Shown here: in pieces, positions 1 through 5,859 of the stretch
Position numbering within the stretch: position 1 is the stretch's first letter
How the letters are laid out: every line of letters begins with the position of its first letter
Source: Chloroflexota bacterium
GTDB lineage: Bacteria > Chloroflexota > Ktedonobacteria > Ktedonobacterales > Ktedonobacteraceae
Direction: 5' to 3'
Length of the DNA stretch: 6,228 bases
Assembly: GCA_021828635.1 (NCBI GenBank)
Contig: JAJZEJ010000480.1
Location: forward strand, 1-6,228
Made by a program: the position numbers and the translations under genes
The notes under the pieces: model-generated
What the model was told of the DNA's origin: nothing
Databases searched by the model: none
The model's input: only the letters and a program-made list of their open reading frames with translations

Positions 1-126
1 CGATCTGCCTGTAGAGTACATACCTAGATTATAAGGAGGGTCGGTCAAGATCATATCAATTGAATGATCTGGTATCTGTTTGATATAGGTGGAGCTATCG
101 CCCAAGATTAGTTCATGCTTACTCAT
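1..126 (-). CDS. DNA methyltransferase, N-terminal 42 residues (partial, runs off the left edge)
   Basis: Seen: an open frame reads from an ATG at 126-124 to the window edge. It begins MSKHELILGDSSTYIKQIPD and carries TDPPYNLG at residues 28-35. Known: (D/N/S)PPY is catalytic motif IV of amino-methyltransferases that modify N6 of adenine or N4 of cytosine; a DPPY so near the N-terminus, after an I-L-G-D-S strand, is typical of enzymes with the catalytic motif before the SAM-binding motif. A GAGG ribosome-binding site (131-134, minus strand) lies 4 nt before the ATG. The start overlaps the end of the endonuclease gene by 8 nt (ATGAGTAA, 119-126), so translation of the two is probably coupled. 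Inferred role: the protective methylase of this restriction-modification pair. The target base and sequence cannot be read from the fragment, and the SAM-binding and target-recognition parts are outside the window. Confidence 0.85.
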   Translation of the reverse strand, partial: MSKHELILGDSSTYIKQIPDHSIDMILTDPPYNLGMYSTGRS

Positions 127-946
127 TTTTCCTCAAATACAGCCCTTTAAGGGACTCTAAAGCATCTTTAATTAAATACGCACTTTCATTATAAGCCTGC
201 AAGATAGTTTCATATCCCTCGTCAGACTGGCAAATGAAGTTCCAAAAGTCCTTACCGATGAGTAATTCCTCTTGTGCAAAGAATTGTCTCACCCGTTCCT
301 GTTGCCATATCTTTCCTTCTCCAAATCTGTTGTATGCTGTTGCAAAATACGTTTCAATCTTAGCATCTTCAGGAAGTACGTTGGAAAGGATGGCAAACTG
401 TTCAAGGATAGCCTCTTTTTCAGATCGGGCTTTTTTGTTGTCTAAGTCACCTCCAATTTTTAACTCTATCAGACAATGAACTCCTGTTTCTTTCTGGATA
501 AGATAGTAATCACTATCATGCCTCTTTTTAGGTAGATCAATAGCTTTTGGTTTAATTCGCAAAAATTGATAATCCTGTATGGAAGGCTTCTTTTCGCGCC
601 TCTTGTATTTTTCCAACAATTCCGCTATCTGTTGCGTTTGTTCTAAGGTCAATGGCCCTTCAACACTCTTATGCACCTCAAATGTAAGTTGGGCAATATT
701 CATGGCTAATTTCTCTAACATATTACCCAAAGAACTATCTAAAGACCTTACTAACGCATTATAATATTGTATTTCAGATCCGAGAGCTGCTATAAATACG
801 TTGTGTATCTTCATGTTGATCGTACCATCAGGGTCATCAAACTCTAACTCATGCCTTGTTTGAAATCCCTGAGCATAGGTAGATACAGCAGTCTGTACCA
901 AAAGTTGTATGACTTCTTTGTTTGTCAATTTCGCTGGTCTTTGCAT
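119..946 (-). CDS. Type II restriction endonuclease, TdeIII-like
   Basis: Predicted restriction endonuclease of 275 residues from the ATG at 946-944. Seen: a helical N-terminal half, then RIKPKAIDLPKKRHDSDYYL followed by CLIELKIGGDLDNKKARSEK (residues 158-177). The acidic D144/D146 and the E161-x-K163 pair fit a PD-(D/E)xK nuclease core, and the ELKIGGDLDNKKARSEKEA block resembles what I recall of the TdeIII family, whose founding enzyme is linked to GGNCC. The family call comes from recognition, not from a search. Its stop codon overlaps the start of a methyltransferase gene by 8 nt, which independently supports a restriction-modification pair. A longer frame starts at a GTG at 964 (281 residues), but that GTG lies upstream of the -10 box and has no ribosome-binding site, so I prefer 946. 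The gene is AT-rich (33-37% G+C in two sampled lines) against its neighbours, a sign of transfer. No controller (C) protein gene is visible. Confidence 0.75.
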   Translation of the reverse strand: MQRPAKLTNKEVIQLLVQTAVSTYAQGFQTRHELEFDDPDGTINMKIHNVFIAALGSEIQYYNALVRSLDSSLGNMLEKLAMNIAQLTFEVHKSVEGPLTLEQTQQIAELLEKYKRREKKPSIQDYQFLRIKPKAIDLPKKRHDSDYYLIQKETGVHCLIELKIGGDLDNKKARSEKEAILEQFAILSNVLPEDAKIETYFATAYNRFGEGKIWQQERVRQFFAQEELLIGKDFWNFICQSDEGYETILQAYNESAYLIKDALESLKGLYLRKNE

Positions 947-952
947 ATCTAT

Positions 953-981
953 ATTATAAAGCACAAAGCGTAGCTAGCCAA
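953..981 (-). promoter_or_regulatory. Sigma70-like promoter of the restriction-modification pair, probably leaderless
   Basis: On the minus strand TTGGCT (981-976) and a perfect TATAAT (958-953) are separated by exactly 17 bp. Six bases after the -10 box comes the A of the ATG at 946, so the expected transcription start coincides with the start codon. No Shine-Dalgarno sequence precedes either candidate start, which agrees with a leaderless message. This placement is the main reason to reject the GTG at 964 as the start. Confidence 0.7.
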
Positions 982-1003
982 GTTTCTAGGACTTCCTTTC
1001 TAT

Positions 1004-1041
1004 GGTACCTTCTTGGTTACATAGGTACTTGTACTTAAGTA
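1004..1041. repeat. GTAC-rich repeats and a 10-bp palindrome upstream of the restriction promoter
   Basis: GGTACCT occurs at 1004-1010, GTACTT is repeated in tandem at 1025-1036, and TACTTAAGTA at 1032-1041 is a perfect palindrome. They lie about 25-60 bp upstream of the -35 box of the restriction-modification promoter. They could be a regulator site, but no matching copies are seen elsewhere in that promoter. The rest of 982-1118 shows nothing recognisable. Confidence 0.25.
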
Positions 1042-1118
1042 GCAGAAGAGAATATCGGCGCGGTTGTTTGGTAGTAGAAGCAATGTTAGGAATATTAAAA
1101 TACTTCTAGCTTTTATCG

Positions 1119-1189
1119 AAAAAAAATAAAAGAGACCCGCGCTACGATCACGTGAGCGTCTGGTTGCTCACATGATCGCTGTGTCTCCC
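1119..1189 (-). terminator. Rho-independent terminator of otsA
   Basis: On the minus strand a long hairpin forms. The inner stem pairs 1178-1166 with 1157-1145 (13 bp, one G-U pair) around an 8-nt loop. An outer stem pairs GGGAGAC (1189-1183) with GTCTCTT (1136-1130), the last two pairs being G-U. It is followed by a U-tract, TTTTATTTTTTTT (1131-1119). The mismatch is a G-U pair only in the minus-strand RNA, and the T-run is on that strand, so it ends the leftward otsA transcript 37 bp after its stop and keeps it from reading into the restriction genes. Confidence 0.9.
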
Positions 1190-1225
1190 TACTAACAGGG
1201 AGAGGGCGGCTCTTCTCTACAGTAC

Positions 1226-2836
1226 TCAGGCACTCGCTATAATCTGTCCATCGCGTGCAGGTGTCTTATCGTCAGTCGTCTCGACTTCTTGATCTTCTTC
1301 ATCTTCGTTATACTCAAGCAGGTCGTTGAGGTCGTTAAGGTCGTTGATCTGGCGCGTTAGCCAGGTATTCAGATTGCTGCGCTCAACCGCCTGGCGTGCT
1401 AACGTAGCCTTGAGCTTACGTTCCTCCGGCGGGAGCATCAGGGCGCGATAGAGGGCGCGTACTGTCTCGTTGACATCGGTCGGTGAGGTAGGTATCGAAC
1501 CTTTCGCCAGTTGCTGAAACGCGCCAGCCGTGCGCGATAGCACCAGGACACCATCCTGCTGATTGACAACTGGTCCCTCTTTGGCTACCAGGTTCATACC
1601 ATCAATAATTGGATTGACCAGCAAAACATCATAGTATTGCATTGCGGCCAGGGCGCGTGTGCGATCATTATCACAGAAAGCATGGATAGGAGTCCAATCG
1701 TCACTACCATACTTTTGATTAATATCATCGATGGCGGCTAGCACATCGGCAGTATAGCGACGATAGACGGGGAGAGCCTGACGTGAAGGGACGAGAAAGG
1801 CCAGGAATGTAACGTGACCATGTAGCTCAGAATATTCTTCTAACAACTTATCATACGCCTGAAAACCACGTAAAATGTTCTTGGTTGGCTCTAGACGATC
1901 AACGCGCATAATCGTGTGTTCGCGTAACAGTGGCTTGATCTTCTCAGCAGCACGTTTACCCGCCGCGCTACTCACTACACGGCGCTCCTCCGTCACCGAA
2001 ATGGAGATGGGATAGGCACGCGCCAGCGTGCGACGCCCTTGCCAGAAGATTGCGCCTTCTTCAAAATCGACATCCGCGCCTTCCAGCAATGTGCGTGCGC
2101 CTTCCAAAAAGTTACGTGCATCACGTTCAGTCTGGAAACCGATGATATCGTTACCAATCAGGCCACTATAAATGGCCTGCGTAATATTGCTGGGTAGGAA
2201 ATGCCAGCAACGCACATCAGGCCAGGGAATATGAATGAACTGCTGAATTGTGATCGTGGGATGTTTGACGCGCTGCATCTGGCGAATCATGCCGGCGGTC
2301 AGATAGAGGTGATAGTCCTGGAGCATCACGACCGGCACACTATCCGCACGCTCAATCTCTACGTTAATTGCCTCGGCAAGCGCCCGATTGGCAACAACAT
2401 ACCCCTCGTTCCAATCTCCTTGAATGTGGCGTAACGTGTTCAAATCTTGCGTGGGGTCAATCAGGTAATGCTGTAAGAACCAGAGGAGCTGGTTGCTGAT
2501 CTTCTCGTAATGTTTGCGATAAGCGGCTTTAGAAATGACTACATAGTGAAGCTGCATCTTCTGACCGCGTAGAGGCGATGAAAGGGGTTCTCCCTTCTGT
2601 TGAGCTTCCCGAATCGCTATCCGGTCTCCTTCCGTCATAGCCATTGCTACCCAGGTGACATCCATTCGATTGCCAACGTCGATCAGGGCCGTGACCATCC
2701 CACCCGCCCCACGGCGTGGTTTAAGGGATTTATCATGGCTGAGTTGGTACTCGACGGGTCCTCGATTCGATGCAATAATCAGGCGCTGGGCATGCATCAA
2801 CTGCGGAGGCTCTTGAATCGTCGTCCGCGTGGGCAT
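1226..2836 (-). CDS. otsA: Trehalose-6-phosphate synthase family glycosyltransferase (GT20)
   Basis: Cytosolic GT20 enzyme of 536 residues, expected to join a nucleotide-activated glucose to glucose-6-phosphate to make trehalose-6-phosphate. Seen: ASNRGPV (22-28) and GAGGM (43-47) for the N-terminal phosphate-binding loops; Y110 and W119 in the YEKISNQLLW segment; QDYHL (173-177); IHIPWP (201-206); RVDRLEPTKN (311-320) with the R and K that contact the donor phosphates; VPSRQ (349-353); and DGMNLVAKE (412-420). These match the E. coli OtsA active-site residues in order. Compared with E. coli OtsA (about 474 residues) it has about 15 extra N-terminal residues and an acidic C-terminal tail from about 508. 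The usual R before DGMN is I here (PIIDGMN). Start: the ATG at 2836 has AAAGGA (2850-2845) 8 nt upstream; an internal M14 is less likely. There is no otsB neighbour, so the phosphatase must be elsewhere. Related GT20 enzymes use other acceptors, so the exact product is not proven. Confidence 0.88.
   Translation of the reverse strand: MPTRTTIQEPPQLMHAQRLIIASNRGPVEYQLSHDKSLKPRRGAGGMVTALIDVGNRMDVTWVAMAMTEGDRIAIREAQQKGEPLSSPLRGQKMQLHYVVISKAAYRKHYEKISNQLLWFLQHYLIDPTQDLNTLRHIQGDWNEGYVVANRALAEAINVEIERADSVPVVMLQDYHLYLTAGMIRQMQRVKHPTITIQQFIHIPWPDVRCWHFLPSNITQAIYSGLIGNDIIGFQTERDARNFLEGARTLLEGADVDFEEGAIFWQGRRTLARAYPISISVTEERRVVSSAAGKRAAEKIKPLLREHTIMRVDRLEPTKNILRGFQAYDKLLEEYSELHGHVTFLAFLVPSRQALPVYRRYTADVLAAIDDINQKYGSDDWTPIHAFCDNDRTRALAAMQYYDVLLVNPIIDGMNLVAKEGPVVNQQDGVLVLSRTAGAFQQLAKGSIPTSPTDVNETVRALYRALMLPPEERKLKATLARQAVERSNLNTWLTRQINDLNDLNDLLEYNEDEEDQEVETTDDKTPARDGQIIASA
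1320..1346 (-). repeat. Three 9-bp tandem repeats in the 3' end of otsA
   Basis: AGGTCGTTG, AGGTCGTTA and AGGTCGTTG follow each other directly (plus-strand reading) and encode the repeated Asn-Asp-Leu triplets at about residues 498-506, just before the acidic tail. This looks like a replication-slippage expansion in a tolerant linker and stays in frame. Confidence 0.7.
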
Positions 2837-2871
2837 GTACTGTATCCTTTCTAACAGGTGTATGCTGTTCT

Positions 2872-2946
2872 GGTCTCTGAGACCGTGAATTCCGTGAGGC
2901 TCTCAAGTGCTTCATTGCGCTACAAAGAAGACGCATGGCACGGTCT
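2872..2946 (-). promoter_or_regulatory. Inverted repeats in the otsA leader with competing pairings
   Basis: GGTCTC-T-GAGACC (2872-2884) is a perfect 13-bp palindrome 36 bp before the otsA ATG. AGACCGTG (2880-2887), which shares most of its right arm, is also an exact inverted match to CACGGTCT (2939-2946). The two pairings exclude each other. They could be a repressor site or a leader RNA switch; either role is inference. Confidence 0.35.
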
Positions 2947-3181
2947 GACACGTGAAAACACTGAATCCATACGACTGAGACACACAAGACACCATTATCT
3001 ATAGTACCACATAAAGAAGCAGAGTTACCAATTTTCCGCCTCCCCAAACCAACGTCCTTTCGTATGAAGGAAGGTTCACCCACTGTTCCCTTTATATACA
3101 ATGCCAAAATAGGCTAGAAGGTTCCTCTCATGACACGTTTAAGCTGGTATTTTTCGACTCACATGACCTATTCATCCAGCG

Positions 3182-3202
3182 ATCACACCATACAGGCGTG
3201 AT
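3182..3202. repeat. Short inverted repeat (hairpin)
   Basis: ATCACACC and GGCGTGAT flank a 5-nt ATACA loop. Seven of eight positions pair; the eighth would be a G-U pair in minus-strand RNA. No T-run follows on either strand, so it is not a terminator. Possible binding site or chance. Confidence 0.3.
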
Positions 3203-3232
3203 ATGTTGGCCTCTACAGAAATCACGTTGGTA

Positions 3233-3255
3233 TAGCTGGTACCTAAGTACCGCTA
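3233..3255. repeat. Short inverted repeat around a GTAC core
   Basis: TAGC-T-GGTAC, a CTAA loop, and GTACC-GCTA pair over 9 bp with one bulged T. No T-run follows. It could be an operator in the divergent region; nothing ties it to a specific regulator. Confidence 0.3.
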
Positions 3256-3328
3256 CCCTCGAAACAAATGGCACAGTTCGTTATCAGTAGGTAGGATGAG
3301 ATAAAGTAACTGAAAAGCCTTCTGAAAA

Positions 3329-3375
3329 GCATGGATGAACACGATTAATCTGTAATTCACCAGAATTACCCATGC
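3329..3375. promoter_or_regulatory. Nested palindromes upstream of the membrane-protein promoter (possible operator)
   Basis: GTAATTC-ACCA-GAATTAC (3352-3369) is a perfect inverted repeat. GCATGG (3329-3334) and CCATGC (3370-3375) pair around it, the latter directly abutting, so the right arm is 13 bp. GATTAATC (3343-3350), itself an 8-bp palindrome, fills the gap on the left side. The inner site ends 18 bp before the -35 box at 3388, a position that suits an activator or an upstream repressor. Confidence 0.4.
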
Positions 3376-3387
3376 AAAGGCGAAAAC

Positions 3388-3417
3388 TTGCAGCTACAAA
3401 GAGAGACATGCTACAAT
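3388..3417 (+). promoter_or_regulatory. Extended -10 promoter of the membrane protein-hisC operon
   Basis: TTGCAG (3388-3393) and TACAAT (3412-3417) are 18 bp apart, and TG at 3409-3410 gives an extended -10 (TGCTACAAT). The expected transcription start is A at about 3423-3424, leaving a leader of about 58 nt. An inverted repeat, GAGAGA (3401-3406) with TCTCTC (3417-3422), brackets the -10 box and could be a repressor site. Confidence 0.6.
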
Positions 3418-3467
3418 CTCTCAACAAATACATGGTCGAATTTATCCTGTTGGACCAGCAACGGAGC

Positions 3468-3475
3468 GAGAGGAG
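3468..3475 (+). promoter_or_regulatory. Strong ribosome-binding site that selects a TTG start
   Basis: GAGAGGAG ends 6 nt before the TTG at 3482 and is close to the ideal anti-16S match. It supports the TTG as the start of the membrane protein, since no ATG in that frame lies nearby. Confidence 0.8.
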
Positions 3476-3481
3476 TGTATC

Positions 3482-4621
3482 TTGGAAGAGAAAACAGGCT
3501 GGAAAAAATGGTCTGGGCGGATTCTTGATGCTATCAATCCTTTCCGCGATCCAAGCCTGACAGTTGCCGCCGTATTAACCTTCATCGAAGAAGTGGGGCA
3601 GCACGACGCCTGGTATTGGATTATCGTGGTCGCGCTCCTCAACTGGCTCGCCGTGCGTGGCATCGTCTGGCTCGTCGTGAACTTTACTTTTGCCAGCACG
3701 TTTATTTCGCGTCGTGTCTGGTGGGCCTTGCGCCATCCACGCCTGGCCTGGCGCATCCTAGACGCTGTGGGACACGAGGAGATTGTCATTGGTGGCCTTT
3801 CTGCTCTCTCGGAGACCATTATGCTGGAAGATGGCACACAGATGCTGAGTCCAGGCTTTCATGGAAGTGGTATCCATGTGCTTGGTGAGCTTCCAGCAGG
3901 TACAGAACTACCCTTGCTTGGCCTGCCCAATGGACAGATGGCTCCCGATTTCTCCTCGCTGGCAAATACTGGCATGTTCCCCGGTATGGGTTCTTCGATC
4001 CAGGGCATGTCCACTATGTATGCGGGACAGTCTACGCTAGCCTATCAGACATTAAATAATAGCAGCTTTGTTAGTACACAGAGTACAGATGGCCTACCAC
4101 AGAGCTTCCCGCAACGTCCCTCAGTCGAGGAAGAGCAACTGCGCCAGAAACTGGATGCCTATGCACGCCTGCTCGATGACTGGATTCAATACACCGAGGA
4201 GAAATGGCGCACGGTCAGCGATAGCCAGCTTGGCTGGAAACCTCTGCGTGGCCGTTGGGGAAGTTGGGACGACATCTTCCAGGATGCCTATGCAGCCAAA
4301 ACCTCTGACCCAATGGCTGAGGCGGCCCAGGCAGCCGGTGAAGCAACTGGACGCCGCTTTGATGCATCCAAAGAGAAAGGCTCAGCAGCCTCTGCTGTCG
4401 CTTGCTTCATGCGCGATATGATGACACTCCGACGTGGTCTGGACATGCTGCAACAAGGTCGTGAGCGCGAACGCACGCACGAGACGCCCGATGCCCAGCC
4501 GACTGTCCGGCCTCGCTTCGGTAATAACACCAGCGGTTCGTTGAACAGTGGTTTGTCACCCCGCAGTTCACTTATCCGTCGCCCTGCCCAAATTTTTGTT
4601 GATGCCGATGCCGAAAAATAG
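3482..4621 (+). CDS. Unrecognised membrane-anchored protein
   Basis: I do not recognise this 379-residue protein. It starts at a TTG fixed by the GAGAGGAG ribosome-binding site. Seen: a short basic, amphipathic N-terminus (WKKWSGRILDAINPFRDP, 7-24); a hydrophobic stretch at about 44-75 rich in W, I, V and L and broken by R59, which is one or two membrane segments; a basic RRVWWALRHPRLAWR patch (77-91); a short G/L-rich region with IVIGGLSALSE (101-111); and a low-complexity linker (about 146-212) rich in G, M, S, T, Q and N. A helical, charged C-terminal part follows (about 215-330, with WKPLRGRWGSWDDIF at 252-266), then a polar tail. No signal peptide cleavage site or catalytic motif is evident. 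It is transcribed with hisC, only 16 bp away. The gene is free of internal stops and has G+C like its neighbours, so it looks real and native. No function is proposed; an envelope-associated role is only a guess from the membrane segment. Confidence 0.75.
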   Translation: MEEKTGWKKWSGRILDAINPFRDPSLTVAAVLTFIEEVGQHDAWYWIIVVALLNWLAVRGIVWLVVNFTFASTFISRRVWWALRHPRLAWRILDAVGHEEIVIGGLSALSETIMLEDGTQMLSPGFHGSGIHVLGELPAGTELPLLGLPNGQMAPDFSSLANTGMFPGMGSSIQGMSTMYAGQSTLAYQTLNNSSFVSTQSTDGLPQSFPQRPSVEEEQLRQKLDAYARLLDDWIQYTEEKWRTVSDSQLGWKPLRGRWGSWDDIFQDAYAAKTSDPMAEAAQAAGEATGRRFDASKEKGSAASAVACFMRDMMTLRRGLDMLQQGRERERTHETPDAQPTVRPRFGNNTSGSLNSGLSPRSSLIRRPAQIFVDADAEK

Positions 4622-4637
4622 CTATCCAGGATATGTT

Positions 4638-5750
4638 ATGAATACAATTTCTCCCCTCACTGTGTCCGTGCGCCCAGAGATGGACCGTATGGCAGCATAT
4701 ATACCCGGTGAGTCGCAGGAGGCTTTCAGCCAGCGTACTGGTATTCCACTCCATCAGCTCATCAAGCTGAATAGCAACGAAAGTCCCTACCCACCCGCGC
4801 CGCAGGTTAGCGCCGCTTTGGGCGACCACCGTAACTATAATCATTATCCAGATACCAATTCCACTGCCTTACGTCAGGCACTGGCGACCTATACTGGTGT
4901 AGATAGCCGTTATATTGTGGTCAGTCATGGCAGTAATGAACTCATTAATCTTTTGTGGCATATTTTTCTCTCAGTTGGCGATAATATCATCTGTTGTCCA
5001 CCAACCTTTTCGCTCTATACCTTCATCACCACTTTTTGCGGTGCCTATGTATTGGAGGTTCCACGCACCGATGGCTACGAAGTCGATGTTGAACGTATTC
5101 AGGCCAGCCTGACACCAGAAACAAAGATGATTATTCTCTGCTCACCGAACAATCCGACTGGCAATCCTATTAGCGAAGAGGACGTGCTAGCCCTGCTGGA
5201 AACGGGACGCATTGTGATGGTCGATGAGGCCTACGTGGAGTTTTCAAGCCAACCGGGCGGCTTGGCGCATCTTGTACCACAATATCCCAATCTGGTCGTC
5301 ATGCGCACATTCAGTAAGTGGGCGGGATTAGCCGGTTTGCGCATTGGCTATGGCATCTTCCCTGAATGGATTGTTACATACCTGAAACGTGCGCAATGTC
5401 CGTTCGAGGTCAACCTGGCTGGTCATATCGCCGCCATCGAGACGCTCAAGCAGCTTGACTATACAATGACCAATGTCCAGCGTCTAATTGAGGAACGCGA
5501 ACGGCTCTTCGCTGTGCTACACGAACAGCCTTATCTGGAGCCAATCCCCTCGCAAGGTAACTTCATTCTAGCGCGTGTGCGCGACGAAGAGGTGCGCATG
5601 GCAGAGGTGAAGCGCGTCGTCGAGTCCTATGGTATCCTGTTGCGCTACTTCAACCACCCCTATCTGCACAACTACCTGCGCGTCACCGTCGGTCTGCCGG
5701 AGCATACAGACCACCTGGCCCTTGCGCTCTCGAAGGTAGAATGCCGGTAG
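4638..5750 (+). CDS. hisC: Histidinol-phosphate aminotransferase
   Basis: PLP-dependent fold-type I aminotransferase of 370 residues, about the usual HisC length. It interconverts imidazole acetol-phosphate plus glutamate and L-histidinol-phosphate plus 2-oxoglutarate in histidine synthesis, in the cytosol. Seen: KLNSNESPYPP (43-53) near the N-terminus; NHYPD (68-72), which usually contacts substrate across the dimer; SHGSNELI (96-103) for phosphate binding; SPNNPTG (169-175) with N172; VDEAYVEF (195-202) with D196 and Y199; TFSKWAGLAGLRIGYG (224-239) with the Schiff-base K227 and R235; and NYLRVTVG (345-352) with the C-terminal carboxylate- or phosphate-binding R348. Start: the ATG at 4638 has AGGA at 4628-4631, 6 nt away; the frame is open back to 4548 but those 30 residues overlap the upstream gene and lack family character. 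It lies 16 bp after the membrane-protein gene. Other aminotransferases of this subfamily (for example aromatic ones) are possible but less likely. Confidence 0.92.
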   Translation: MNTISPLTVSVRPEMDRMAAYIPGESQEAFSQRTGIPLHQLIKLNSNESPYPPAPQVSAALGDHRNYNHYPDTNSTALRQALATYTGVDSRYIVVSHGSNELINLLWHIFLSVGDNIICCPPTFSLYTFITTFCGAYVLEVPRTDGYEVDVERIQASLTPETKMIILCSPNNPTGNPISEEDVLALLETGRIVMVDEAYVEFSSQPGGLAHLVPQYPNLVVMRTFSKWAGLAGLRIGYGIFPEWIVTYLKRAQCPFEVNLAGHIAAIETLKQLDYTMTNVQRLIEERERLFAVLHEQPYLEPIPSQGNFILARVRDEEVRMAEVKRVVESYGILLRYFNHPYLHNYLRVTVGLPEHTDHLALALSKVECR

Positions 5751-5859
5751 GGACCGATTTACCGCATCCGTCCGTGCTTAGGCGCGATAAATGCTTGGGC
5801 AAGGCGGACGCGGTCAGATGCCGTGAAACTGGTGGAACCGGCCCCTACTGGCTTTTCCC
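5751..5859. other. Convergent gap between hisC and murF
   Basis: These 109 bp hold an imperfect inverted repeat: CGTCCG (5769-5774) pairs with CGGACG (5805-5810), and ACCG (5761-5764) can pair with CGGT (5811-5814) across a 4-nt bulge; CTT (5777-5779) and AAG (5801-5803) extend it inward. No T-run follows on either strand, so I do not call an intrinsic terminator, although the hairpin may slow both convergent transcripts. Confidence 0.4.

Larger units (their letters stand above)
2837..3481. other. Divergent intergenic region between otsA and the membrane-protein operon
   Basis: These 645 bp have no convincing gene. The otsA side (2837 to about 3120) must hold its promoter and leader; I see only weak promoter-like sequences there (such as TACTAT near 3003 on the minus strand) and cannot place the start of transcription. 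The middle (3120-3300) holds two short hairpins, and the right part (3329-3475) holds a palindrome cluster, a good promoter and a ribosome-binding site for the plus-strand gene. No tRNA, rRNA or known riboswitch was recognised. Confidence 0.6.

Noticed and set aside
947..964. GTG start at 964 for the endonuclease
   Set aside because: The GTG lies upstream of TATAAT (958-953), so it would not be in the message from that promoter, and it has no ribosome-binding site.
1025..1041. C-protein-type control boxes for the restriction operon
   Set aside because: The GTAC repeats do not show the GACT/AGTC symmetry known for C boxes, and no C-protein gene is visible; kept only as a low-confidence repeat.
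2733..3107. 124-residue minus-strand frame overlapping the start of otsA
   Set aside because: It has no family character and is rich in Arg, Ser, His and Cys in an out-of-frame pattern. It overlaps the otsA start and its leader, where a good ribosome-binding site belongs to otsA.
3372..3560. 62-residue plus-strand frame overlapping the start of the membrane protein
   Set aside because: Its start lies inside the palindrome cluster upstream of the predicted promoter, and it has no ribosome-binding site and no recognisable domain.
3442..3837. 131-residue minus-strand frame opposite the membrane-protein gene
   Set aside because: It is a shadow of the plus-strand gene, rich in Ser, Arg and Thr, and has no promoter or ribosome-binding site suited to it.
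4548..4637. N-terminal extension of hisC by 30 residues
   Set aside because: It overlaps the upstream gene by 74 bp, lacks a ribosome-binding site and adds sequence not typical of HisC. The ATG at 4638 has AGGA at the right distance.
5761..5814. Inverted repeat after hisC as an intrinsic terminator
   Set aside because: The stem is interrupted and no T-run follows on either strand.
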